Origin: Haliotis asinina
Taxonomy: Eukaryota; Mollusca; Gastropoda; Lepetellida; Haliotidae
DNA: 64,000 nucleotides
NCBI RefSeq assembly: GCF_037392515.1
Contig: NC_090291.1
Location: 30,118,001 to 30,182,000, forward strand
Direction of reading: 5' to 3'
Position numbers and translations under genes: made by a program. Each line of letters starts with the position of its first letter. The stretch's first letter is position 1. This document shows, piece by piece, positions 14,147 through 27,181 of this stretch. The notes under the pieces were generated by a model. It was not told the origin of the DNA and searched no databases. It saw nothing but the letters and a program-made list of their open reading frames with translations.

Positions 14147-14338
14147 GGCTTGTCATATGAGGCGACTAACATGATTGGGTGGCTGGGCTTGCTGACTTGC
14201 TTGACAAATGTCATCGGTTCCCAATTGTGCAGATGGATGGTCATGCTACTGATCACTGGATAATCTGGTCCAGACTCGATTATCTACAGACCGCCACCAT
14301 ATGGTTGGAATATTGTGCGGCGTAAAACTCACTCACTC
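14147..14338 (+). repeat. SINE family A
   Basis: Holds GAGGCGACTAACATGATTGG, CATCGGTTCCCAATTGTGCA, GGTCCAGACTCGATTATCTA and CCGCCACCATATGGTTGGAA, and ends with CTCACTCACTC. The first ~60 bp of the full element are missing or diverged. Confidence 0.85.
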
Positions 14339-14479
14339 CTATTATAGTTCTGAAAAGACTGACTCTCCGAAATAGTGAAAATAGTTTTGCAAGTAATAAA
14401 CTGCAGGTTGAACAAAAAATGCAACAATTCCTTAAAGTTCATAAATACCATATTTTACAGTAAATGAGTCCATATAAAG

Positions 14480-14648
14480 TGAGTGGGTGAGTGAGTGTTT
14501 GATGCTGCCATTTGCAATATTTTCAGCAATATCATGATGGGTGACACCTGAAGTTCATACATTGTACCCATGTGGAGAATTGAACCCAGGTTTTCAGAAT
14601 GATGAGAGAGCACTTTAACCACAAGGCCACCCCACTGCCCCTCTAGTA
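14480..14648 (-). repeat. SINE family B
   Basis: GTGAGTGGGTGAGTGAGTGT tail on the left, CAATATTTTCAGCAATATCA core, then TTGTACCCATGTGGAGAATT and CACTTTAACCACAAGGCCAC, the reverse of a tRNA-like head. It lies in minus orientation. Confidence 0.85.
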
Positions 14649-14649
14649 A

Positions 14650-15630
14650 AGAGTACAGCCTATCCAATCATAGCGGAGGGTGATCATATACAGCAGCAGA
14701 TGACTTGTCTGGTTGGTGGCTAATTTACGTGATACCAAACACTCCCTGTAACCTACTGCCTGCCTGGTCAGGCATCAAAACCCTTTATGCCCTTATAAAC
14801 AACCTTCAGTCACATCATTGTCAGACCTGCTGAAAATAACGGCATTCTGGAGAGTTAGCTGGAAGCAGCAAGAAGCCAAAATAGACAATCATGGTGGCAT
14901 GATATCTCAGACAAACTAAATCAGGATTTGGACAGTATCATCAAATTGTTGCCTATACCAGTTTCCACAGACGTCATCCAACTGTCTGGCCAGCTCCGTG
15001 AATCCCATGGGCACTTTTGCTGGCTGTTGACTAACCGTCCACACTTGTCATGTGCAGGTGATGCCAGATTAAGGAGAAAATAACTGCAAGATAGAGCTTC
15101 ACTCTGTCCTGGACTTGAAAGGATTACCAGGCTTCAACCAAACTGCCCTGGAGACACCAATTTGCCATGCAGTGCAATTCAGATTTTAGTGATCCTCATA
15201 ACCATTATGCAAGTTTTATGTCCTCTTGCTGGTGGGATGTGTCTCTCTCTGTTGGGTCGATCATAGTTTCATCCCATTCTTTCATCACTGTGTCCATCCA
15301 TTTGTTCATTAGATGTATTCATTCACAAATCATGTCCATCCATTTACAATGACAAGATTTTTTACTCCATTCAAAGGTATGAATCTTGACATTTTCTAGC
15401 TGATGAAAGACAAATGATACCATATACAAATATATGTTATAGGATGTTTGGTGTATAACAAAACGTATAGTATGTTTACTGAATATTGCAGAGCCCCCAA
15501 AATAGCATTTACATTGAATATTTCCGACACTTGTACGTGAAATGGTAAATGACATCATAAGTCTCTGGATGGTATTTTATTCATAAAATGAATATTGTAT
15601 GCCAAAAAGTACAGAAGACTCATGAATATC
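14650..15630. other. Gene-less stretch
   Basis: Moderately G+C-richer unique sequence at 14700-15170 may be an old mobile-element relic, but no frame is long or recognisable. No splice-framed exon was seen. Confidence 0.35.
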
Positions 15631-15785
15631 TGGGGTAGAAGTAGTCATGAGAGGCGACTAACGGGATCGGGTGGTCACACTTGTATCATGATCTCTGATT
15701 GTCTGGTTCAGAAATTATCATTTACAGACTGCTGTCATTCAGTTGGAATGTTGCTGAGTGTGGCACTGAACAGCAAATAAACAAA
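15631..15785 (+). repeat. SINE family A
   Basis: TGAGAGGCGACTAACGGGAT, GGGTGGTCACACTTG, then TTTACAGACTGCTGTCATTC and TTGGAATGTTGCTGAGTGTG. The middle is shortened relative to the full-length copies at 17128 and 46069. Confidence 0.75.
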
Positions 15786-16047
15786 AAATGTTAACTGGGA
15801 TTGGGCACTGGAAATCATCTGCACTATTCATGGGATACATGGCACCTCACTAGTTATCTTGATCAGTATGTGTTAATGTCTCCTCCCAAACTTAAATACA
15901 TTTAGTTGGTTAAATGAACACAAAAATAATCAAGATATCAAAACTGACAAATGTTTATCAGAACAACTTTGATTTTGCTGTTTTTCATCACATTAGTCTA
16001 AATAGGTCAGTTCAGTTACAACAGTGTGAAGCCAATGTCTGTAGTTA

Positions 16048-16115
16048 ACATGATATGGCTGGAATATTGCCAAAATTAGCTTTATACCAAAATAACTCAC
16101 TCACTCACTCACTCC
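16048..16115 (+). repeat. SINE family A, 3' end
   Basis: GATATGGCTGGAATATTGCC followed by CTCACTCACTCACTCACTCC. 5'-truncated. Confidence 0.7.
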
Positions 16116-16654
16116 GTTATAACAGCATATGGACATAATGTTGGCTTGACAACTTAGTTTCTTCACATAGCAAGCATACTAAAAGGAACTGATATCTTTA
16201 GGTTTTCACGAACGTAATTTTTCTGTTTTTTTGGAACACAGTGATTGGCTGGTTCCAACAAAATTTCCAGTCAGCAAGAACATCCTCCTGATCTAGCCAC
16301 ATTACCTTAGATCTCACAACTGCAGCAGACTTTTGTGAGAATAACAGTTTATTTCTTTATTGTCAACACAGCAGAGTCAGCCTGTGAAGAACGCACAGAT
16401 GCAAGACAGGCAAACGGAACTATTTTGATACTTTCTTTCTCGAGAATAGCTAGTCAAATGGACGCAATGGTGAATCATTATCACAGACAGTCTTACTGTA
16501 GCTGTTCCTGGGTCACTCTGACCTTACATTCCTGGTAGTGGGGACAAGGTTCTCTGATTTAACCTGAAGCAATATCCTAGCATCACTTCTGGAAACATGA
16601 AAGGTTACAGAGGAAAAGAAAGATTCTTTGTCTTGTCAAATGCATGACCAAGAG

Positions 16655-16810
16655 GATGGATATCGTTTTACACCACTTTTAACAGTATTTCAGAGGTATC
16701 ACGTTGGGGATGCCAGAAATTGGCTTCACACATTGTACTCATGTTGGGAATCAACCCTGGGTCCTCAGCAAGAAAAGCAACCACTTGAAGCACTAAGCTT
16801 CCCTACGGCC
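16655..16810 (-). repeat. SINE family B, diverged
   Basis: CGTTTTACACCACTTTTAAC, GATGCCAGAAATTGGCTTCA, CATTGTACTCATGTTGGGAA and TCAACCCTGGGTCCTCAGCA follow family B order. Confidence 0.7.
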
Positions 16811-17127
16811 CAGGACCAACAGAGGTGCTGGCAGGGACATGAGCAAGTGCCTGTTGACTCATTAATGTATGTCATTGTTTTCCCCATCATCACCTTAAGG
16901 TGTTATTGACGTAATCCTTCAAAATAACTTTCCACTCTACAAACTAACTGTATCCTAAATATTTCCGTATTTGTAAAGAAACCTTGAACAACACAATGTA
17001 TGATAAGACTGAGTAAGATCAGTATGCTGATTTGCTTTGGTGTGCTATGTTGCCCTCAGCGGTACACCATCCACATGACAGCAGTATGTGCTGCTTCGAG
17101 GTAAGTTCAGTTTCTTCATTGCATCAG

Positions 17128-17392
17128 GACCCGTGAAGGTCCCGGGGTAGAATAGGCCTTCAGCAACCCATGCTTGCCATAAAAGGTGACTATGCTTGTT
17201 GTAAGAGGCGACTAACGACTAATGTCAGACTAGCTGACTTGGTTGACACATGTCATCGGTTCCCCATTGCACAGATCGATGCTCATGTTGTTGATCACTG
17301 GATTGTCTGGTCCAGATCGATTATTTACAGACCGTCGCCATATAGCTGGAATATTGCTAAGTGCGACGTAAAACTAAACTCACTCACTCACT
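17128..17392 (+). mobile_element. Full-length SINE family A with an 11-bp target-site duplication
   Basis: Begins GACCCGTGAAGGTCCCGGGG and ends in (ACTC)n. The direct repeat CATTGCATCAG flanks it at 17117-17127 and 17393-17403. It includes GGGGTAGAATAGGCCTTCAG, TCATCGGTTCCCCATTGCAC, TGGATTGTCTGGTCCAGATC and CGCCATATAGCTGGAATATT. The duplication length and tail are those of LINE-mobilised SINEs. Confidence 0.92.
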
Positions 17393-17404
17393 CATTGCAT
17401 CAGC

Positions 17405-19310
17405 TTCACGGTGGAGGAGATCCATGTGATGTGGGTCTAGGGCATCTACCTGGTTTGTGAATGCAGAATACTACAAGCCTAGTAATTTCTACCTTATTGA
17501 ACCTCTCTGAGGTTCGAGCCAACCACACTGTTCTGACAAGCCAATGAGACACAAACAGTGACACCATGTCTGTGCACCCATTGCTAACATTTATACTCCT
17601 AAAGTTTCTCTGAGTGGCAATGTGGTTCAGGAACTGTGAGACAGATTAGGGGAGACTCAACAACCTGGGGGACACACAAGGGATCAGATATGATGTCACT
17701 CACTCACAACCAGCACAGGTTGTCGGGGACCAATTCTAACCTGGGCTCTGAATAACATAAGGCGTTACTACAACACCTGGCATGCATATGACGTTGATAA
17801 ACCAAGGGCAATAATCAGTGCCAATTACACATTCACTAGAGATACTTTAGGCTGAACAGTACCAAGGGTCGCAGAAAAAAATTCACTGCCTCAGAACATC
17901 CAATAAAGACGTGTAAAGGAAAAAAGAAGTAAAGAAAAAGAATCACAACACAAAAAACCCAACAACAACAGAGACTTCCTACAAGCTTGTTCTCTACCTT
18001 GATAAATAGCTAGCCAGTTTAAATAGGTCTTGATCAAGTACAGATTAATTAATGAAGAAAGGTTGACGTGAGTGATCCTAGGTTAATCGGAAACAATTAA
18101 TCTACGCACTGGAAGTGAAACCGCTCCTTCCAAGATGGCAAACATGGTTAAGGCAGCAGTCAGTGGCACTGGAAGTGACAGAGACGCTATCTCTGTTAAC
18201 ACTCAGCTTACCGATGCCACAGTTGCTGTTAAAAAATACATTCCTTTCAGACCTGTTTGCATGCAGCCATCTAATAAAAAGAAAAGTTTGGACTCTTTGA
18301 CATAAAAGTTGATGTGAGGAAATATTTTTAGGTTTGGGAGATTTTGGGGCAACTTGCCAACTGATCAAAATGCACAATCACTTCCAAATGTGATTGTATC
18401 TTGTCGCAAGTGCGATGATGTCAAATGAAGATTACATACTCTCCGTACAGGGGTTATAGGAATCAATAACAAGTGCACGAGCTGTGAGGATTAATGACGT
18501 GGGATGATAATACATCAAATGGAGGCTGCCATACAGGTTACAAGAAACCGGATCAATCTGAGGTATGGGTCTTAAAGAACATTGTTTTCAAGTTTACAAA
18601 CTTTGATAAATGGTGTAGAAAGTTGTGATATGGAGTTCAAACTGATAGCTCAAATGCAGCGCAGGATAAACTTGGCTTCAGGGCTCTAAAGTTACCAAGT
18701 TGAACTTTTCCTTGTCGACAGATTTGAATTTCATCTCTGTTACAGGAATTACAAGTTCAGTGTCGGCCATCTTTGACAAATGGATTTAAAGGTCACATGC
18801 CACCCCACCCCAAAATAAAATAATCAAAACACAGTTATCACTTATTCATGATAGATAATATGCATTGCTGATTAGGAAAATACAAATAAAATTATAAGCG
18901 TACAAATCCAAATCAAAAGTGCATTACTTTGTACTTGGGTTTACCTCCCTTAAAATGAAGTAGCCGCAATAGGGAACCCACTCATAGCCAGTGGGTACGC
19001 ACATGCATTAAAAGTGCAGAGCAGCATAGCTCTTGAAAATTTGTGAATCATTTGAACTCTGATTTTGCAGGCTTTTTTTCATCATGTCTTTCTTTTTCAC
19101 CCTAAAAGGTTGAATTGGCATTTTTTATGACTTTTTTCAGTAAGTGCATACCGAAACTTATCAGAATCTGCAAAGTTTATGTTGCATGTCACCTTTAAGT
19201 TTAGAATTCACTTCTGGTTCAGTTGACAGGGTATCAATAATAGCTTTCAATGGATCCAGCCCAGGCCTGCCAGCATGTACCTTTAAGTATCACAAAAATC
19301 CTGAATCAAA
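17405..19310. other. Gene-less stretch
   Basis: Unique sequence. Overlapping 61- and 91-codon frames on opposite strands near 18100-18377 look like chance. A C-rich patch (CCACCCCACCCC) lies at about 18803-18814. Confidence 0.45.
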
Positions 19311-19312
19311 CA

Positions 19313-19460
19313 CAGGGTAGCCTAGAGGTTAAAGTGTTCTTTTGTTTTGCCGAAGACACGGGTTTGATTCTCCACATCGGTACATCGTAGTGTCCTTCAT
19401 CATCACATTGCTGGAATATTGCTAAAAGCAGTGTAAGACGATAATCACTCTATCAAACAC
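19313..19460 (+). repeat. SINE family B, plus orientation with tRNA-like head
   Basis: TAGCCTAGAGGTTAAAGTGT fits a Pol III A box and ACGGGTTTGATTCTCC a B box. CATTGCTGGAATATTGCTAA and ATAATCACTC follow. This copy shows the tRNA-derived structure most clearly. Confidence 0.85.
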
Positions 19461-20394
19461 AGTTACACTATCATAGAATTTCAAGGCACAATTAAGTATA
19501 CAAACACACTTAGCAATAATCTATCATTATCTCTATTTAACTAAATCCAGACCAGGCTAACCAATGATTGATGAAATGAACAAAATCCCATGCTATCAGA
19601 GAATAATAACATGCAATCAGCCATCAAGCCTGACCCCAAGATCATATAAGTCCACTAGTTGAGTCAAAAGTTGCCTATTCTAGCCTCAAATAACCTTGAA
19701 GTGTTGCATACTGAAGCATAATGGCCACAAAGTACATGATATTACATGAACTCTGTGAGGTATAAACAGTACAAACAAAAACAGTTTGAAAATCTTTTAA
19801 TCTGAGTGATGTTATAGTACCTTTTGTAAAATAATATAAAGGTGAGGGAACTGACAAGTATGTCTATAAATCAGAACCAAAATACATACAGAAAGACAGT
19901 TTCAGCAAGGAAAGAAATTTCAAATCTGGATCAACCATGAATCTTCAGAAATAAATCAATACATGTAATCAACCTCAGTGCACTACCAAGAAAACTACAA
20001 GAAACAACTTCTTTTTCTTTTGTCACTCACGTTCCTAGTTCATTATAAATATAGATTTATAAATGTCACAGTGACATTTGACAGGAAGGCTTGCATAGGC
20101 TTGTGGAGGCTCGTGGAGGCTCAGGGCGACTTGTGTTTATCGGCTCAACAAGTGATCTGGCTCTAGAGTCGAGTGATCTATTCCCTGCTTGTTAATGGAT
20201 GATCACATTACTGAGTTACAAGCAGAGTTTTATTGAAGATGGCTTGGTTGAAAATGCAAGTGTTGATATGTGAGGACTTCACAATTTTGAGATAAATAGA
20301 ACCCATTGATTATATTTCAGTATCATCAAGGGTATTAGTGCAAACACTGAAGACATTTATGAATTGATTTCACATGAATCTTGAGTATGTTTGT

Positions 20395-20715
20395 GTAAAA
20401 ATGTTGCATTAGTGTATAACTGACAGCTATGTGTAACAATGTTGTATTACTGTATAACTTACAGCTATGTGTAACAATGTTGTTCAATGTAAAACTGACA
20501 CCTATGTGTAACATAATGTTGTATTACTGTATAACTGACAGCTATGTATAACAATGCTGTACTGACACCTATGTATAACAATGCTGTACTGATGCATAAC
20601 TGACACCTATGTGTAACAATGTTGTATTAAATATGTAACTGACACCTATGTGTAATAACATATCACTGGCAACTGACAGTTCTGTGTAACATTGTTGTAT
20701 AACTGACAACTGACA
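20395..20715 (+). repeat. Degenerate minisatellite, CTGACACCTATGTGTAACAA
   Basis: About eight diverged units of roughly 35-45 bp carrying ACTGACAnCTATGTGTAACA and ATGTTGTATTACTGTATA, with indels between units. Confidence 0.85.
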
Positions 20716-20850
20716 GTAATGTTTTCTATATTGTATAACTCACACATTGGGAGTTACAATGTTGTTTTACGGACACCAACACATTACTATGTACAGACAA
20801 TATTGTTTTTCCATGCCAGACTCCAGCAGCAATGTATTACTGTGTTAAAG

Positions 20851-20910
20851 CAAATGGTGTTACAATGTTACAAATGGTGTTACAATGTTACAAATGGTGT
20901 TACAATGTTA
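20851..20910 (+). repeat. Perfect 20-bp tandem repeat, three copies
   Basis: CAAATGGTGTTACAATGTTA occurs three times without a mismatch. Confidence 0.97.
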
Positions 20911-21048
20911 CAAGCATTGTGTGTTGCATGGACTGACTCACTTTGCAGTCATCATTTGACAGTAGAAACATTCTGCAACGGGACATTTTTGTTAAACAAC
21001 AAAATCAAATTTCACTTTCAGATTGGCTACCTTACAGTTCACATCTGA

Positions 21049-21950
21049 CATTCTAGATGATAAACACTCATAAAAAACATGTTCTATGACAGATCATTCT
21101 TTATAAATTATTAAGACATCTAAAGTATGATTTTTCTTTCACATTCTTCATAAATACAAAAGTTCCACATAGTTCTATTCAGAATGTTTCCATCCATATT
21201 ATCTTGTGTCTAGACGAGATTAAATTGCTCTACAGCAATAACACTACCAAGAACTGTCTGCTCCCCATTAACCCTGAAATGTCAACATGTCACTTGTTGT
21301 TAAATCGGCACAACTGAAATTGATTTGCATCTGAGAAGATGTCAAGGTTCATTGGAGGATCTATAATAGAAATGTGCATTGGAATTGCCTTTGATCTTGG
21401 TGCTACACCATTGGTGGTCGAGGTGCAAAGGTTCCATGTAGGCGTTCCTGGCAACTATCACATGACTGGTCCACAATTACATTGTCATAACATGTCAGAG
21501 TAACATGTCTGTACATAATTATTTTAAAAATACTATACCGCCTGCAGTCTCATAACATTGGATTTTGTGTGGTTTTCCATATCAATGAGAAGTCAGTTAT
21601 TTGCTCTTCAGAGTGAGTTAATGTAAGCCAGGAATAAGGCCAGATTTATTATTGATATATCATAATTAAGGGTTATATATTTAATTTATGTCATGTGAAG
21701 GGAGTGTACTTGTTTGTGAGGTATCAAACCAGGACAACCTCTCTCAAAGCGATTGTAGCACTATGACAGTCATAAGTCTATGTTAAAGTATAGGAGTTAC
21801 GATCATATTAGCGCTACGATCGCTCTGACGAATGAAGCCCAGGTCAGTTGAATAAACCACTGTGCAACCTTGATTGTCTGAAGCAGTGATTCAGAATGAG
21901 TTCAAGGAAATAAACAAAACTAATGGCTATCTATTTATATATATTTCATG
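21049..21950. other. Gene-less stretch
   Basis: Unique A+T-rich sequence with no exon or repeat I can support. Confidence 0.45.
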
Positions 21951-21954
21951 TAAG

Positions 21955-22090
21955 TACATGTAAGTCTAGTTTTACGCCAGTTTTAGAAATATTCCAGCAA
22001 TATAATGGCAGGGGGACACTGGAAATGGACTATACACATTGAAACCATGTGGGTCTTCAGCATAATGAACGAACACTGTGCCACCTAGAT
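21955..22090 (-). repeat. SINE family B
   Basis: GTCTAGTTTTACGCCAGTTT, CAGCAATATAATGGCAGGGG and GAAACCATGTGGGTCTTCAG in family order; the tRNA-like end is diverged. Confidence 0.75.
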
Positions 22091-22187
22091 TGTCTGAAGC
22101 AGTGATTCAAAAGAGTTCAAGGGAGTTAACTCTATTAACACTTCCTTGAATCATAGTAGTAAGAGCAGTTCATGCCACTGGGCCCTT

Positions 22188-22404
22188 TTCACGGACAGAA
22201 AGACTCATGGAGATTCTGGTTAGAAGTTATGCTTGTCGTAAGAGGCAACTACTAGGATCAAATGGTCTAAGGCTTGCTGACTTGGTTGATACATGTCATC
22301 AGTTCCCAACTGTGTACATGCTGTTGATCACTGGATAGTCTAGTCAAGTCAATATAGCTTGAATATTGTTGTGTGGGGCTTAAAACTAAACTCACTCACT
22401 CACG
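22188..22404 (+). repeat. SINE family A
   Basis: GCTTGTCGTAAGAGGCAACT, GCTTGCTGACTTGGTTGATA, TTGATCACTGGATAGTCTAG and AACTAAACTCACTCACTCAC. A second, more diverged copy follows at once. Confidence 0.85.
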
Positions 22405-22585
22405 TTAGAACTAATCTTCAGCAAGCCATCCTTGATGCACAAGGCCATTACATGGATTTTATGAATTGTTTTGTTTGCATGGTGGTTTATCACAACAGTA
22501 TTGGTTGATGGCCATGATGATAATCACTGGATTGCCTGGTCCAGCCTTGAGTATTCACAGATCACTGCCACACAACTGGCTACTA
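22405..22585 (+). repeat. SINE family A, degenerate copy in tandem
   Basis: TAGAACTAATCTTCAGCAAG, AATCACTGGATTGCCTGGTC and CACAGATCACTGCCACACAA keep family A order with large gaps. Confidence 0.55.
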
Positions 22586-22589
22586 TCTG

Positions 22590-25500
22590 AACGTAGCACA
22601 CATGAATGTGAGAAACAGACAAACCTAAAGAAGTGTACAGATTATGGTTGTACAGTCAAGGGGAGGTAACTGCTAACATGAACTTGCGTAATTTTATCAA
22701 ACATCTGTGGTCCTTCATGAAGTTAAGTGCATTATTTCAAAGAGTAACTGAAATAATTCTAAATAATTTTGAATGCAAGCTGTTGAACAAACTAGCCCAT
22801 GTGAAACAACCTGCTTCAGCCAACTCATTTCTGACAATTTAGCAACAATTTGCATTCTGGATCCTTCAATGTAACATGTACAGGTGTGACAAAAACGTGT
22901 TCAAAAAGACAAAGTCAATGGTTGATCTAGAGAGATGGTAGATCTAGAGAGATAAGTTAGTGGGTAATGCTAGGGACTGTTGGATTCAAGAGATTATAGG
23001 GTCATGCCAGCCATGTGGGGTTCTGTAGGTGTGACGGTTGTACAGAGAGAGGATGTGGGTCAAACAACAGGCAGGGGTCTTCAGGGTTAGTGGACATCAT
23101 GATGTGGATATCTTGGGGAGCTTGGGAGACTAGGGTATGTGTATTCATTCCATCTTCATGTTTACAAATCTTGACTGAATCAATCGTGAAAATGATCATC
23201 TATATCTTAACCTGAACCGTGATATGTACCATATATTACTGCAGATAAGCCAAATTTTGAGGATCGAAAATGAAGTCTGCAGACAGGGGTCAGCTTATTT
23301 ATACATTTTCGTCATAAATTTTTGCAGAGGGAGGTAAAGAACATTGTATTGCCTTGTGAGATTGAACACGAGAAGACACTTTGTCAGTAAAGGTGTCAAA
23401 TTTGCTGCTAAAAACCATTAGACAAGATTACTTACTTTTCAGTTCTAATTTGTTAAAGCAAGGCATCGTCTTCTGTCCAGGGATTAAGATTACCATGAGT
23501 AGTTGTCTCACATACAGCACAGGAAATAGCAATCATCAATACATGTTTCCTTGATCTACTGGTGATTTTGTTAAAACATATCCAATAATTTTATGGGATG
23601 ACTTTTGATGCAGTCATCCGAAAACTACTGTATCTCAAACTATTATTTTTCTAGGAAAAATATATTCTATTTGTAACCATTTAAAGGTTGTGCCACAGCA
23701 CTTTGGTGTATTGATGGTAAGGTTTCATGCTTGAGACAATCTGACCAGTCACTGATGAGGTTTTGCACAGTCTCTCTATTTCTACCACAAGAATTGTTTT
23801 TGGACATGTGATCATCCAGCTACAACAAATATGACTTTTAGCAAAATGAAATATGTATTTGCATCAGTTTTCTCTCACTTTGTTGGATAACCTTTACCAT
23901 ATTCATCATACATGTATCCTGATCCTACAATGATGGGTATGAATATTCCTCACAATGGCTGTTTATGACAGGTGACATATATCAGCAGAAATTACCAACA
24001 GGCCTGCCATATTGAGCAGCCACATGTGACAATGTTGGAAAAACAGAATAATATTTGCACATTGATTCCAGACATTAGGGAATGTCAACTTTGTATGCTA
24101 TATTTCTCAAACTTCATAGCCCTTACTCGGGTGGAGTTTTAAGAATTAACAAATGTGAATGTCACATATTAACTGGTTCAAAAACAAACTTTTAATGGGC
24201 TTTAATTCACCAATTATTTTTCATCACATAGCAGCATTCTGTTGTCCCATCTGTTTCCTTGCTGTTCAGGTACGTCTATTTGGTGAATTCTCAGCTCACT
24301 AATAAAAGATGTTAACTTTTACTCTAAATATTAAGATGTCCATGTTTGTCGGTCTGACAGTCCCCGAACCACATAGTTTCCCCACCTGCATAAATGAAGC
24401 AAGTCTAGATTTCTTCAGGGTTCAGATCTGAATCTCCCATTTAACTGGGGCTAATTCACAATTTAAAATTCACTGTTTGTTTCTATCAAAATTATATACA
24501 AACATTTGTATAAGGGACACAACATTCAATCAAACACATGTCATCACCATTCCTCCAATGCATGAGTGTATCTAATAACATATTCACCAGTATTTGGCAC
24601 TGTTGGATTAACAAACCTCTCAGACTTTCAGGAAGCATTACATATATGATGATGACATAATCCATGCTGAGGAGCACTGCTTTAATCACCAGGAGGAAGT
24701 CTCCTACTCCATATGGATCCAGGCACTTCAGCATCCTTGACAGAAGTGTGTGAAACTTGTGGAAGATGACGTGGAAGAATACCATCACTATTTATATCAC
24801 CCAATCTATTACTTTGCAGGCAGGAGATACACACTATGAGTTTTCAGATTTACAGGTGGTTTTCTGAGTGTCCTTGAACATCTGGCAAACAATTTTGATT
24901 TCAAAATAAACTCATGAGAGATACACACACAAAATCATACTCAAAATCTGAAAAAACATACAGACACATGATATTAATCTACTTCTTTGGGCAGATTTAT
25001 GGAAACATACATGAACCTAGGCATTTAAAATTGATATCAGGTATGTTTAGGTCACTACAGGGTAACTGTAAGCGTTCTCCTCTATATCAAACTGCTTGTG
25101 TCAGTCAAGATATTTTTCATGACATTGAAATACAAAGTCTTGTCCACGAATTTAATTTAACAACACTAAACAGTCACCTCCCCTTGAGATTATGCTCAAG
25201 GTCAAGGTCCCCAATCTGCTGGCATCCTGTTCTACAGGTATTGAAATATGTAACGTGTACTCAATCTATGCATGCTACAATGGCAAGTGTGTGAAAATCT
25301 ACCCAACATAACTGTAAACACAGCAACCAAAAACAGCATTATAACATGTATACTTCCACATTACACTTCAGAGGTGCTTGCACAATTATTCTGATTTGAA
25401 TTCTTCCCAAAACAAAAGATTTAGAGGCCAAATGGTAAAAAGAACTTTTTGAAAAGATTAGCTCTTATGATCCTTGTAAAAGTGATCTCTTAGAGGTATT

Positions 25501-26360
25501 AAAATAGACAAATAAATAGACAGTGCAATTCCCCAATCAATCAACTTTGAAGGTTTCTTGTTTACCACCAGTTTTGACCTACAGTGAACCCTGATAAGTG
25601 AAAATAAAGGGCAGGGAAAATGTTCCTTGCTTTATACCAGTGCTAAAACCTACACTGAAATGTTGTTCCCACTGTAATTTAAAAAGTTGATTTGTTCATC
25701 CATATGTGGATATCCTTTGTTAGAAGTTTCTAATTGGTTTAATTAACTGCAAATTCTAAGCCATTATTGAGTCTTTTTAAAAAAGATACACAGATTGATG
25801 TAAGGCAAGCACTAGCTAAAAAAGCAGTCCTAGGGTGAACAATGTAAGGTTTCTGTTAATCTAATCCTAAATTCATGTGAAATAACTGGCATCATTTCTT
25901 CTCAGAACATACTTCACAGGTGTAGTTAGAAGTGCACAATGATTTACCACATTCAATGCAGACAACACGTTTTGTTTGTTCAGTGTTTAATGTTTCTTTT
26001 GATTTTCAATACATATTTTCATTAGCAGGATTTTGATTCAACATTTGAATACCTACTTAAGCTTATTCCACACAGCTGTAACTTAGTTTTGACTCCAACA
26101 GTTTCAAGTGCTGAAATAAGGAAAAACATGATTGGCTGATGCCAGGTTATGAAGCCAATGAGAATTGTTGCTAGCAGACACTGCCAAGGTGACGATGGAT
26201 TTCAAGCTGAAAATGGTGGCTCAGAGCTAACTGAAATGTGATGTTTTTACCTGTATGAAGAATCGAATCAGAAATGATTAAGTCAGAGTCAAATATCGAA
26301 AATCGAATGAAATTGAGGTCTGGGAGAATCATTGCAGCCCTAACTCAGCCATAATCCTGG
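22590..26360. other. Gene-less stretch
   Basis: No exon I can defend. Minus-strand 24492-24788 (98 codons, hydrophobic) and plus-strand 24914-25294 (126 codons) are the longest frames; neither matches a family I know. No tandem arrays were seen. Confidence 0.45.
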
Positions 26361-26364
26361 TTCA

Positions 26365-26545
26365 TGATGGCTACCAGTAAGTAACCGAGTCTGGACAAGA
26401 TAATCCAGTGATTGACAAAATGAGCATCATTCTAAACAAATGTGGTTTGATGACATGCATAAACCATGTCTATGTTCCTCCTACAAGCTTGGGTTGCTGA
26501 AAACCAATTCTAACCCAATTCTGCATGGGTTGCAGACAACAGACT
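26365..26545 (-). repeat. SINE family A, diverged
   Basis: CCGAGTCTGGACAAGATAAT, CCAGTGATTGACAAAATGAG and GCTTGGGTTGCTGAAAACCA are family A in reverse. Confidence 0.7.
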
Positions 26546-27181
26546 GGTGTTGGCAGTGCCCAAGGTAGAATGCAAATGTAAGCATTGTTCAAGGTCATGA
26601 TATGAAAACATTGTTGATGAATGTCCTCCACATCAAAATGATGCTCCATTGAAGATTAATGAGCAATGAACATCTGTTCATTCTACTGTAGCGCCTTCAG
26701 GAAATCCCTGCTTGCCATATTCCAACAATATCAATTTAATTGTACATCCACTATTTTCATATTTGGATAAGATGATAGATGTCGGGTTGTATGTTCCCTT
26801 GAGGGTTTACAATACAATTGACTGCAGATTGATTGCGTAATAATGTCAGGCACCATCAGCACTGGAATTGTATTCACCTGGTGAATCTGGCGAATGTGAC
26901 AGATTACAATTTGCAGTATCATTACCATTATTTGATAATTTGCAGTATTATTACCATTATTTGAGCTTCATAACGGGCATGTGTAAGGAATCTTTTGTGC
27001 AACCAAACCACTTTGGAGTTCACTCATTTTGTTCAAAACCGGTCTGAATAATGTGATCATCCATTTTGATTGAGTGAATTTGTGTTCAACAGCACCTGCA
27101 TTCAACTAACACATTGAACTAAGTGCATTGTTAACATACTGTAATTTAATGCATACATAATAAGAACTTGTTCTCTTCACA

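Noticed and set aside
14700-15170. Decayed mobile-element coding region
   Set aside because: The composition is a little different from its flanks, but no frame or motif supports a LINE or transposase.
22466-22669. 67-codon plus-strand frame
   Set aside because: Lies mostly within a diverged SINE family A copy.
24492-24788. Hydrophobic 98-codon minus-strand frame
   Set aside because: Membrane-like composition, but no recognised family, and the A+T-rich background can give this by chance. No paired splice sites seen.
24914-25294. 126-codon plus-strand frame
   Set aside because: No recognised motifs, biased toward A+T codons, no promoter or splice context.
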